DNA of 64,000 nt, taken from positions 263,476-327,475 of the forward strand of contig NC_065543.1 of the NCBI RefSeq assembly GCF_932294415.1, in the 5' to 3' direction. The stretch is from Quercus robur (Eukaryota; Streptophyta; Magnoliopsida; Fagales; Fagaceae). Made by a program: the position numbers and the translations under genes. The notes under the pieces are model-generated. The model searched no databases. It worked only from the letters and a program-made list of their open reading frames with translations, and was not told where the DNA came from. This document shows, in pieces, positions 47,219 to 58,312 of this stretch (positions are counted from its first letter, which is position 1; each line of letters starts with the position of its first letter).

Positions 47219-50200
47219 TTTAATGGCTAAGTTGTAAAAATGCTGGATTATCAAAACCTAAAACTAAGTACTTGGAATTGTACTTACTGTTTTACTTCTT
47301 ACTGATCATAACTAAAGTTACTAAACCAAATCCCTGATCCATACACTAAGCCAGATACTCACAAACCTAAATGTCAATTTCATGGAGGAATAAAAAATTT
47401 TGGTGTTTCAAATACAACCCTAAGCATTCCCCAAACACCAATTCCATGATTAGTATTTAGGATGTTAAAAATATTTGCATACTCTTTGTAGAGAGATATA
47501 GCCACACTCAACAAGCAAGACAATTATTATTATTGTTTTTTTTTTGGCTCATTTACAGCAATGTGGGGAGGGGTGATTTGAACCCTAGACATCCCTCTTG
47601 GAAACACAAAGAGGTGCCAGTTGAGCTAAAAGGCTCTAGGAATGATCAAACTAAAAACACGAGATAAAATGGAAAATGAGATTGAAGTTTCTAAGTCATA
47701 TCTTGAAAATATCATATTATCAAACAGCCACCTATACATACATCTTCTCCAGACAGAATTGCTTTCAGTTTAGGAGATGACACAGCCACCTGGTATGCCA
47801 CTAGCTTTAATGCAGCATCCGAAGACATCTTAGGCTTGGTAGGTCTAACCCCCAGCTTCCGCCTGCAGCCAGCAGCACCACAATGGCAATCTTGATCTGC
47901 ACCAAATTGAACAAACCTGCTAAATTTGTTAGACTTTAGTACAAGAACACAAAATCACATGAATTTATGGCATATGTATTGAAGTGAAAGGACGCATCTA
48001 AGAGTTATGCAAAGGCTCATACTGATAATCATAGGTCAGATGCTCGCCCTTTTTTATGTCACGAGTTGCAAATATGCCAATTCTTGTTTCCCCATCAATT
48101 ATCCTTGAAAAAAAGGGAACAAAACAATAAATATAAGAACAAATAAAAAACATTACAACTACAAAATTGACATTAAGGATCAGTGGATAACCATTTCTGC
48201 ATCTCGGTATTGGGACAACAGCTATGGTTTATATATCTTGACTTGTTTCCCTTGTATGTGGCATCAATTACCATATCTCGATTAATTTCACACAAGTAAA
48301 AGTTTGTCTCTCCACGGTGTTTCATATTCCAAAGCCTTTCCTCACATGTCTTGTCATCAATAACTGCATTAAACAGCATCATTTAATCAGCATCCAAAAC
48401 AATACAAAAAGCCAGATAGAGATGGTATAAATAATGATTGAAGAGGTCACCTTCTCCCACATACTCTATTACAAATTCTCCGTGCTTGATATCTTCATCC
48501 GCCACAATTCCAGAGCCACATTTTTCAGTCTGCAAGCAAGCAACATCATAAAATAAATTGTTATTTTTATGTGCATGTACATGCTGCAACAAAAAAATTT
48601 CAAGTGATCCTATGTACAAGAGATGAGAATGCCAAAACAAAATATAAAATCAATTGAAAGGGGCATGAACTCTCAATGAAATCTGCTAACTGCTGGTTGC
48701 TAAACTTTGTTGAAAATTTGTGGTGGTTGGGGTGGGTGGGTGGGGGGGGGGGGGGGGGGGGGGGGGGACTACATACAGCATAAACTATCACATTAGTATG
48801 CCATTTCTAATGCTTGGTTGTTTTTACTCATAGACTGTAGCATTTGTACCTCCTTTTGTCCTTTACAGTATCTCCATTCCCCATCTTTGTAATATTTTTC
48901 TTATTTTATTATAAAATCTAACAATAAATAAGGGTAAGAATGAAAAAAAAAACCTTGCTGCACAGGATGCAAGTCAATTCAAATAAAAACCTCAATGAGA
49001 AGTATACCTTCACCAGTTTCATCTTCTTCACAGGTCGGTGCTGAAATGGTTTGTTGAGGCATGAACTCCCACATTTACAGCCAGAAGAACAGCTAGACAG
49101 AAGCATCCTATAGGAATAAACTGTCAAATTATGCACAGGAATCCTTTTTGTTAATTGAGAATCTTGTGGTCAGATGTAACAACAGTTGAGGTAAATTTCA
49201 AATCACATTTTGCCCATTACAGAAACCACCTCCTTTTGAAACAGGTAATCAAATCCAGATGGTTTAAAAATACTTGTAAGACAAGAGTATAACGAAGATG
49301 ATAAAGAAAAATATTACTTTCCTATTACATTTTTTTAACAACCCAAGACACCATTGTTTGAGTTAATGAACAAATCATGGATGTGATTTGATTCAAATAC
49401 GTTGGACAATAGCTTTTTCTGGTATTAGCTTTTGATATGATTAAAAATCTTAATATTCAGTTAAAAAAATTACATTCATATATGCACTAATTTGATCTAA
49501 TCCTATTGCTTGGCCCGAAATGAATAAAAAAAACGCAACAAATTATGCAGTCATACATGTATTTGTATTACACGTGGAGTCAAGGACATGTATGACTGAT
49601 AAATATGGGATGCCCTGTGAATGAGTAAAATCCATTAACAATAATTTGCTTATGCATTAATTGGGAACTTGGCAAGGTAGTCAAAGGTGAGAGGCAGCCT
49701 TAAGGTGCCAAGGCCTTGTATCGCCCAAGGCATGAGGCAACAGAAAGGCGCTAGCCTGAGTAAAGCAAGGCGCCAATTCTAAATATATTTATCACACATA
49801 TAGAACTTAAATCATATGTACCTAATGTATTGAAATATGATGATGAAGTGTTTCTAAATGTGTTGCATTAAGAAATTAAGTCTATCAAATGATTTTGAAA
49901 TAGGATTAACATAGTTTAGGCTCTATTAGTTATTCCAACAATAGGCTTTACAACAAGCTTCTACTATAAATTAATTAATCTAACAATAAGTTTTACAACA
50001 AACTCTTGTAAATTAATTTATCTAACAATAGATTTTATAACATGATAATTTAAATTAATAATCTAATACTAGGTTTTACAACAACCTTCTCTATAAATAA
50101 ATAAAAGGTCATGTTAATGGGTGCCCTTAGGGTAATTGTTAATAAACCAATTTAATAAATTTTTAACACCACTTTCATGGGAAAGATGAAAAGCCGCAAA

Positions 50201-52057
50201 TTTTTTTTTTTTTTCTTTTCCCATGGAAGTTTTCTAAAATTATTTCTTAAACCAATGCCCTTAGGGCATCCGTTAACTTTTTCCATAAATAAATTTATTA
50301 AAATAAATAAATAAACAAGACTCTCGCCCTTAGCACCTTTTTCATGGCTTAAGGCAGTTGCCTTGCTCGCCTAGGCTCTAAAGGCGCCTTGCCTTAGAGC
50401 CTTTAAGTCGCCTCAGAGCATTTAAGGCACCTAAGTGGCGCCTTGCCTCACCTTTGACTACAATGAAACTTGGTGAGCATACTGTTGCCACAATAACTTG
50501 CTTTCTTGGTTGATTCACCATAGCACTGCTAGAGTGATTTGGATTAGTATCAAAGTGTTTCTAACTCAACCAAGGGCAAGTTGCATACTGTGACTTGATA
50601 AGGGATAGGCGACCAATTTAAATTGTTAACGGACCTATTTCAAGACATACAAGGTAAAGCAACCATAATTCCAAAGACATTCCTTACCCACAATGGCAAT
50701 CTCTACCACACACGCCAGAAGATCCAGGTGATGGGCTACAGGAACAGAATATTCCATCGTCCTCAAGGCGTCTTTTAATTCTCTTTGTGAGATATATATC
50801 TTAAATTTGTCAATATCAACAAAGGAAGCTACAGAAAGATTTTGAGAGAGGGAGGGGGAGAGAGAACAAAACACTTCAGAGTATATTAAACTATAAATCA
50901 AAAACTGATGTGTCAGCCAATATACCACAGACTCAAATCAGCTAAATCAATGTAAGACAAGTCTAATTAATGAGATATATGAGATAATAAATGAAGGTTT
51001 AAAGATATGACAATAAAAATGACTAAAATTTTACCAATGCTAAACTTGCTATAACTCAATCAAGCCTTGATCCCACTAATCAGGGTCAGCAGCAAACCTA
51101 CTATGAGAAGCTCAAATAAGTTTCACATAATATCTTACAACTATAATATGGTTACATAACTGAAACTGCATTTTAAAAGGATACTTCGCCTTATAAAGGT
51201 GTATGGCATTGGCTTCCATTTATTAAACCAATCTGGAAGTTCGAAATCAACAGGATTCCCAATCTGCTTCAGCAAGTTGTTAAAAACATTCCCGACACGA
51301 TTGTGCTCAGGAGTCTGATTAAATGCAAGACAGCAAGAAGCAAGAGCAGTAATCACAATAATTTGATTAGCATTATACACAATACAGTAGCCTGAAAACA
51401 GATTTGACTTAAACCAATAGAACAATCATTTCTTGAAAATATCATAAACAAGAGAGCCAACCAAAAGAATTTAGGCAAACATGTGCGTTTTGCCAGCTTA
51501 TTTGTTGACATGTGAGAGAAAAAGTAACTTTAGGCAATAATGTGGCTTAATTCACCTTTAAGTAAATGAGCTAGCCTAACACACAATCAACCATAATTTA
51601 AAAAAAAAAAAACTCTAGTTATCTGATCTGATAAATACTGTGGCATAAAAAACTATAGGCTCCTAAAGTGAACTTCAATTATACATTGTTTGGTGAAAAA
51701 AAGTTATTTGGGTTGTAGTGAAGTGAATCCTACGGTAACAATATTTCAAGAAGGGAACTGAACAATTAAAAAAAAAAAAAAGCAGTTTCACAGCTTTGGC
51801 AAGCACATTGTGGTTTTGGAGGAGTGTAGTTGAGTTGACATAGCAAAGAGAGTCACACACACACACTTGTAGTGTATGAAATTCATGAAAATCAAGTTCC
51901 TACTTCCTACTACCAAGCAAGGAAAGAAAATGAAACCGTCTTTATCACATATATACATATATCCAAAATATAATAAAGAATTACAGAGTATACATAAGTT
52001 CAATTCCAACAAAGTGTGTATAAGAAAAGATTAAACAACCTTCTTTGTAGCAGGCAT
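45543..52057 (-). CDS. ASHH3: SET-domain histone-lysine methyltransferase, ASHH3 type, 12 coding exons
   Basis: Exons on the minus strand: 52057-52040, 51314-51185, 50799-50688, 49107-49008, 48529-48451, 48363-48192, 48103-48023, 47916-47742, 47017-46999, 46867-46780, 45741-45693, 45614-45543; 1095 nt, 364 aa (Arabidopsis ASHH3 about 363). The start is MPATKK. FELPDWFNKWKPMPYTFIRR follows. A cysteine-rich AWS region lies at about 59-120 (FCSCSPSPGS, CHCG, SGCKCGSSCLNKPFQ), then the SET domain at about 121-231 with EKCGSGIVADEDI, GEFVIEYVGEVIDDKTCEER, RGETNFYLCEINRDMVIDAT and RYINHSCCPNTEMQKW (NHSC at 192-195), then LTYDYQ. Post-SET is CHCGAAGC (241-248). The tail has RTCSRNCIGEV and FEDGAIEFLDMTKEDWEL. 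The family acts on nucleosomal histone H3 in the nucleus; ASHH4 is the close alternative name. Exon 1 (18 coding nt) and exon 9 (19 nt) are very short, and the exon 1 donor (GTTGTT) is weak. All catalytic motifs look intact. Confidence 0.92.
47178..47216. repeat. (GA)n microsatellite
   Basis: About 19 GA units in the ASHH3 intron between exons 8 and 9. Confidence 0.9.
47536..47642 (-). mobile_element. tRNA-derived SINE (family A), inverted, in an ASHH3 intron
   Basis: The reverse strand reads CCTTTTAGCTCAACTGGCAC (A box), then CTAGGGTTCAAATCACC (B box) and ends in an A run (T run at 47536-47544). It matches the motif order of the copy at 8094-8190. Confidence 0.65.
48731..48768. repeat. Poly-G tract with G-rich lead
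   Basis: (GGGT)n followed by about 28 consecutive G in the ASHH3 intron between exons 4 and 5. The transcribed RNA would carry poly-C. Similar G runs lie in the DET1 leader intron (2197-2212 and 3384-3397). Lengths may be affected by sequencing or assembly. Confidence 0.85.
49678..50460. mobile_element. Non-autonomous TIR transposon in an ASHH3 intron
   Basis: The ends are TAGTCAAAGGTGAG and its inverse CTCACCTTTGACTA, and both flanking halves are full of inverted AAGGCGCC/GGCGCCTT-type motifs (subterminal repeats). The length is 783 bp with an AT-rich centre and no transposase. It fits a hAT- or Mutator-like non-autonomous element. No target duplication was found. It lies between ASHH3 exons 3 and 4. 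Confidence 0.65.
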
Positions 52058-52872
52058 GGCCTCAACTCAAGTAGAGTCACCACATAAAATATTGAGAAAT
52101 AAAGGCCTCTGCTCAATTGAGTAGGGAAGTCAATATCTCAAAGCAAAATAAAGCTCTAGCTCGAATCAAACTGAGTGCGACTGTAACCTACGAATCAAGA
52201 AAAGTATATAACATTAGAAAATGAAAAATCAATAGCTTACCGTTCCAAAAAAACAGGCTACAGACTTACAGCGAATTCAGTAAAACATAGGTAAGAAATA
52301 GTTAAGTTTGTGGTTTGGGTAGGGTACAATAAAGCAAACTAACAAGTTCAGGTGGATAAGAAGTTGGAAAAAGAACAAAAATTGAAGAAAACTTGTGCAT
52401 ATTAAATTTAGGAGTAGGTGTATTATGAAATTATTCACATTACAATAACATAGTAGTGGCTATAGTATAAAGAAAAATGAATGGAAGATGTCAAGACTCA
52501 GAAATGTATAATGAAAAGTTGAAAAGATTTGAATCTTGTAAGGTTTCATAAAAAAAGAAAAGAAAAGAAAAGAAAAACATTTGAAATTTGTGGGATGTTG
52601 GAATTTGGTAATAACTGAAAGAAACAAGTTGCATGTATGAAATTTGGAAAATTAAGAAGATAAGAGTAAGAGCAGAGCATGGATAATAATACCTAATTTC
52701 AGAGAAGAAATTAAAACGCGAACGAAATGAAGCAATTATTAAAGAAAAAAAGATTCAGTTTGTTTGTGAGAGTGGTGGTTTGGGAAATATGAAACCACAG
52801 ACAGTAGGTTTTTAAGCAAATGAACAAAGAAAGTAGCATAGCATAAGAAGAAGAAGAAGAAGAAATGGTTAC

Positions 52873-53150
52873 CGGGAGGGAAGAATGAATGAAAATGAGA
52901 TCTGGCAGAGAGTTAGACGCAGTAGAGACAGTGAGCCAGAAAAACGAAAGGTAGAACTAAAACTAAAACCAAAACCACGACAAGACAACAGAACGTGAAT
53001 TTGCAACTGGACCAACCCAATCCATCGATACATAACCTAAGGCTAAGGCTAAGGCTAGGCGCGGCCGCATCTTTTTCGCCCATTTTCCCATCTCCTTTTG
53101 CGACTAACCCACCCGACCCGTCTTCATTCAGTTTACGCTCCATAACATTA
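52873..53150 (-). other. ASHH3 5' leader exon with an upstream ORF
   Basis: The minus strand has a GC-richer leader-like stretch ending in CTCCCG before the donor GTAACC at 52872. It contains an ATG at 53143 with a 76-codon frame (start MERKLNEDGSGG, hydrophobic CLVVVLVLVLVLPFVFLAH near the end) closing at 52913 inside the same exon. It is either an untranslated exon of ASHH3 with a uORF, or the uATG lies upstream of the real transcription start. Four CCTTAG-type hexamers sit at about 53033-53056. The remaining leader intron (52058-52872) is AT-rich. Confidence 0.45.
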
Positions 53151-53353
53151 ATAAATAAATAAAAAAGGTTTTTTTTTTTTAATAATAATAAATATGTAGC
53201 AACATATTTTATAATAAAAAGTTAAATTGATTTAAGACCATTTTGAGAAAATCTTTTAACAAATATTCTATTCATATTTCATGTCACTTAATTTTCCCAC
53301 TCTCTTATAACATCAGTTTTCATGAACATTATAGCTCTCTAATAACATCAGTT

Positions 53354-53507
53354 TTCACACCCTTGGTGCGATGGTCACTCCACAGGTATAAGTGCTTGTA
53401 GGGTGTGGGGGGCAAGGGCCGGGGTTCAAATCTCCAGGAGGGAGTTTCACACACATATACACTTAGATTAGGCTAGAGTAGAATTCTATATTGTATCAAA
53501 AAAAAAA
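53354..53507 (+). mobile_element. tRNA-derived SINE (family C) with 13-bp target duplications
   Basis: TGGTGCGATGGTC (A box), GGTATAAGTGCTTGTAGGGT, GGGGTTCAAATCTCC (B box), TTAGAGTAGAATT-like tail and TATCAAAAAAAAAAAA. Flanks are AATAACATCAGTT (53341-53353) and AATAATATCAGTT (53508-53520), 12 of 13 identical. It is the best preserved member of family C in this window. Confidence 0.85.
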
Positions 53508-53520
53508 AATAATATCAGTT

Positions 53521-54334
53521 GCTAGAAGTTTTATAACTCCATTGACTTTTTCTCGTATTTTTAGCGAAGTTCAATTATCAAATTATATTAAAAAAATAAA
53601 GCAAAGCATTAGTAGGGGGAAAAAAATTTAGAAATCCTAGACTCAAGACTCTTTTAGACAAATGATTATATCAATTGGAGTAGCAACAAAGTAGATAAGT
53701 TAAAAGGATAAGTTTTAGGATAAATTACCTTTATATTTAGCCAACCCCCGAGTTGAAACAGCTAAGAATATCTGTAAAATTTATATATAGCAGCTATTCA
53801 TTATGCTTTAAAATAGATATAGTAACATGATTAAATCCCTTCCTCTCTCTCACGGTTAGGAACATCAAAGGGTTAAATCCCTTCAATCCATCTCATCAAA
53901 TCTTCTAGCTAGGTTGATTTCTAGCTCAGTTATTCAAGAACCCGAAGCTAGGTAAGGGAGAGTTAGTGCTAATTCTTTTAAATTATGTAATTTCCTCTAG
54001 TGGCTTTGATTGTTTTTTTTTTTTGAGCATAGTGGCTTTGATTGTTGGTAAAATGGGTTTCAAAAACTAAAATTTGTTAGGAAGTTTGTGAAAATTTGAA
54101 CATGCACTATTTTGGAGAATTGAAAATGTGATATAATAGTGAGTTTATATTTATATTCTTTATATTTTATCTCCCAACGAACAATTTATTGGCTATCCTG
54201 GTGTTAATATGAATGAGATTAGGACTTAAGGGTCAAATGGTTATTTCTTGTATTTCTTGCACACAGATCAGACTTCAGAGCATTATATTGAAAGCTCATG
54301 CAAAATAAAGTTTTAACTATTGACAGGCATACTT
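53521..54334. other. AT-rich spacer
   Basis: No gene or recognised element; T-rich tracts and a short repeated phrase GTGGCTTTGATTG at about 54000 and 54031. Confidence 0.45.
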
Positions 54335-55726
54335 TACTAGGTCTGTCTACGGGTCGGGTTGGGTTTGAGCTCGACCTGACTAGGTCGGGTTATCAAAAAT
54401 GTGACCCGTACTCGACCGAATATACTGGTCAGACCGGCGGTTGGAGTCATCGGTTGAACGGATTGGGTTCATCGGTTAGGTGGGTTTAGGCTTCGAATTG
54501 GGCCAATTTTGTGAATTTGCATGAATTTTTTTAAACCTATTTTTGACTGGCCTTTTGGGCTCAAATTAATGGGCTTACTTTTAACAAAGATTTATATACT
54601 TTTGAACAATGTATATATATCATATGGGCCTTTTTTTACATCATTTATTTCAAACTAGCCTTCAAGCTCAGCTTGTATGCCACTACACAACTTTGAATCT
54701 TTTGGGCCTCTAAGCCTTATTAGTCCAAATTTAATGTTTCTAGCTCACATATAATGATAACAAATACAATAAATAACACGTAAAAACCTGGGCTCAATTA
54801 GCAAGCACATAAAAACACATAATATCACTTTTTAACCACCTATTAAAACCACACAATACAACACAAGAAAGAAATATTTTCCAAAATGTCTTAGGCTTAA
54901 GACTTGGGCAGTACCTTAAAAATCCAAAAACAAATCAAGAAAGTCTAATAGGCATAAAAGCCCATCTCAACCTATTAAACTTGCCAAGTTGTGCCAACCA
55001 TTCCATACATGTAACACAAGCTAGCAAACAAATTCCAACATATAAATCAATCACAACCACACCACAAGTATGGCAACAACAGATAATAAGAGTATCTTGC
55101 AATATTTTCATAGAGTTAGAGAAGGCAGAAAGACAGTTATTACAAGTGATTAAGGCAGTAAACTATCAAGGCAGTAGCTAGTTATAATTAGTTACAATTA
55201 TGAAATACCTAAGTATTTTCAAAAAATAGTTTATCTAAAGCATTAAAGAGCAACTACTCTATTCTCTATAGTTAAGTCTATGACTTATAGAAAAGAAAAC
55301 CTATAAACTATTAAGTTTTCTTTCTTAATAAGCAAGAGTTGATTTATAAATTATAAGTCAGAAAAGCAATATGTCCAAAAGAGCTTCTAAAATGTATCCA
55401 AAAATCTGTCTCCTATACAAAATGTGTCCTTCCTCCTACAAGAAAATAGGCAAAAAGATATTTAACAATAGAAATATAAGGACAAGACCAAAAAATACAT
55501 AATAGTAATAACCAAAAACAATAGATAGGGCAAAACCAAACTCAATAGAAATAACAGTAAGGGTAGAAACTTACCCGGTTAGTGATTAGTCATCAACACT
55601 AATTGAGATACCTTTGCTTGAGCTTGAACTTCCACCTCCTGCTACTACTTGACTTATAACTAGAAAAGAGAAAGAAATGAAGGCTATTAGATTAAATTTC
55701 ATAGTAACTTTCCATAGTCAAATAAG
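54335..55726. mobile_element. Possible hAT-type element region
   Basis: From TAGGTCTGTCTACGGGTCGG the sequence is dense in ACCCG/CGGGT motifs for about 200 bp, as at plant hAT ends. Near 55570-55660 the minus strand shows an exon-like block (TTTCTAG acceptor, Ser-rich codons, then a stop and a GTAAGT donor). The other terminus was not found in the window, so the extent is unknown and the call is tentative. Confidence 0.3.
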
Positions 55727-55966
55727 TCTAACACGACCAATGTGATCCTCCTCCATTTAGTAACTACTGCTATTGAACATAGATCACACATTGGGACCAC
55801 CATTTAATTAGTACTACTAATGAACAAAGATCACACATTGGGACTTAAATCAACAGCCCATCATTTGCAAAACCAAACCTAAAATCTAATAAGAAGTCCA
55901 TAAAATCCTACATTAATCAAAGCCCAAAATGGCTAACATTTCATAGCTCCATAAGCTTAACTCTTT
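55727..55966 (+). repeat. Copy 1 of a ~185-bp tandem repeat, left of the LINE
   Basis: It starts TCTAACACGACCAATGTGAT and ends near CATTTCATAGCTCCATAAG. Shared phrases with copies at 63011-63560 include ATAGATCACACA, CCAAAACC-like sequence, CCTACATT and TTTCATAG. This copy has an internal duplication of about 50 bp around GATCACACATTGGGA. Confidence 0.65.
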
Positions 55967-56059
55967 AGTTGAGTTTACATCACAAACATTGTTGAAAGGG
56001 ATCATACTCAATGTTGATGAGATTCTTAGGTTTCTTCGGGCACTACTGCTATGAAGCCT

Positions 56060-58279
56060 AAACTCAGTTTCTATTTTATCTTCTGTTAATCAATTTTTGG
56101 CTTTCAATTTATCACTGATCATTCACGTTATCATGGGAGGTTCCATTTTCTTTTTCATTGAGTCCAAAACCTTTGAATTTTCAGTTGAGGAGGATGGTAC
56201 TTATTATATGCTACGTATATATGAAAGATTCAAGGATTCTCTCCAATCAGTTTTCATGGGTAAAGAAAGTGCTAAACGTTTGCTAACTTATGTGGAGGAT
56301 CTCATGTCTAATATACCTCCTGGAAACTTTGCACGAACCTTCAGGGATGGTAGTAAGGTTTTTATTTTGCAACTGGGTTCCAACGTGCACGGAAGCTTTC
56401 TTATGATCTCTAAACTTCTTCATGGGCCTCGGAAGGGTTCCATCATTGTGCTGGAAGGGAGGCTGGGTAGTGGATGGAGAGGATTTGGATTTAATCTACG
56501 CAAGGCTATTGCTCCAGACTCACTTACCGTCAAACCACCATCTCAATATGTTTTGAACTTGATAGGGCAACAATTTAGGCAACAAAAATCCTTTTTGTCG
56601 GCAGCAGTGGATGGTGATCGAAAAGACAATGGTGGAAGCAAAAAAGGAAAGCATTTAATGCCCAATATTCAAAATTCAAACATACCTTGCTTGAGCAATC
56701 AGTACCAGGATTGCCTGAGCAGTCAGTACCAGGATTCATGGGATAGGGTGTTGGGAAGGAAAGTATGGTACCTGGTGCTGACATCATACTTGAGATTAAC
56801 ACCAATGCTTGTAACGACACTAATACTCCTTTATCGCTAGAATTTTCTTTGTGTTTGGAGTGTGGGCTGAATGGTAAGTGGGTAGTTAAGCACTTAAACG
56901 TACAGGAAGTGGGCTGGGGAAGTGTTAAGCCCACGCAAGTCTTTAGGCCCTTTGTTCTCTCAAAAGCTAAACAATTCGACCCATCTCTTTTTAATATGTC
57001 TAAGCCCAAGCCCAAGCCCAATTTGGTCTGGCGGCCCAAAATAAAAGAGCTTAACTCCCTGTCTTTGCTGACTAGTGTGTCTCAACCTCCAGGAAAGTTT
57101 TCGTCGCTTCCATCGGTCTCAACGTCCCTAGAGGTTGGTGTTCTGAGTTCTGATGGGGTGGGGGATGTGCCGATAACACCGTTGTTGTCATTGATGGTCA
57201 CCGCTGCTTAGTTTCATCTCTTCGATAAGGTCGACTACGCCAGGTATGAGTTATCGGTGCTATCTGACTTGAATCATGCCTTTGATGTAGTCGAGGCTGA
57301 GCTTCTTGGTTCTGATGTGGCTGATGAGCCCAAGAATGTGTAGACTTGCACCACAGACATGGATAGTGAAGAGGGCTTAGGGCGAGACCTCCGACTAATT
57401 CTTCAGGAGCATTCCAGCAATGTAGTCAAGAAATGGGGGAATTTCGAGCAATGGGTACTTAAACTACGTGACGGAAGGAGGGTTGTAGTTCTGATTCAAT
57501 TATCTCGGCCACGGTGTGAAGCTATCGAGGTATTAGAGGAGCAAAAACAGCTGGCCTTAGTTCCATGGGAGTCTTTTGAAGCTGTCAATGTGTCAATGTA
57601 GACACCCAATTTTACAACTTGCATTTAACCAACTAGTAGATCTTTAGATTTGTGATACAAAACAAATCTTGATACTCTAACGATCATAATGGTATGTCAT
57701 AGGTTTTGATCGGACCACCTGATCAAAAGTTATCATACAAACAATTTTCAATGATCACGACTTGCCTACTCGATGGGCCTGATCACGTCCTATTTTAAAC
57801 ACTTAATTTTGATTGGTTCTCACAAGAACTAATTTAAAATTAATTAAGTGTGATTTTTGATTGGATTTCATTTTTTTTCATTTTTTTTAAATAATAATAA
57901 AAAATGTTTTTTTTATGGCATCTTATCTACTCTTTTAAAAAAATTTTGGAGATATGATCCATGAAAAATTCAAAAAAACAGAAAAATGTTCAAAAAACGT
58001 CATTATCTTCAGCAACAACTTGAATCACATTCTTGGCAAGAAAAATTTTGAAATTTGGATTTCTCTATTTCTATAAAAGTTGTAGAGAATTAAATTTCCT
58101 ATCAAAAAACATCAACCCCGAATTCCCTCTATAGAGCTAGGGAGAAAGCAGAAAAAAAAAGCTGTTGAGCAACCATTGTTCTTACTTTGGTTGTAGTTTA
58201 GTACTTCCTTACTTTCTCCTTAGCCCTTTAAGTGATCACTTCCCCTCTTTTAATTTATGCTGGTAAGTAGTTAATTGTG

Positions 58280-58312
<33 letters not shown>

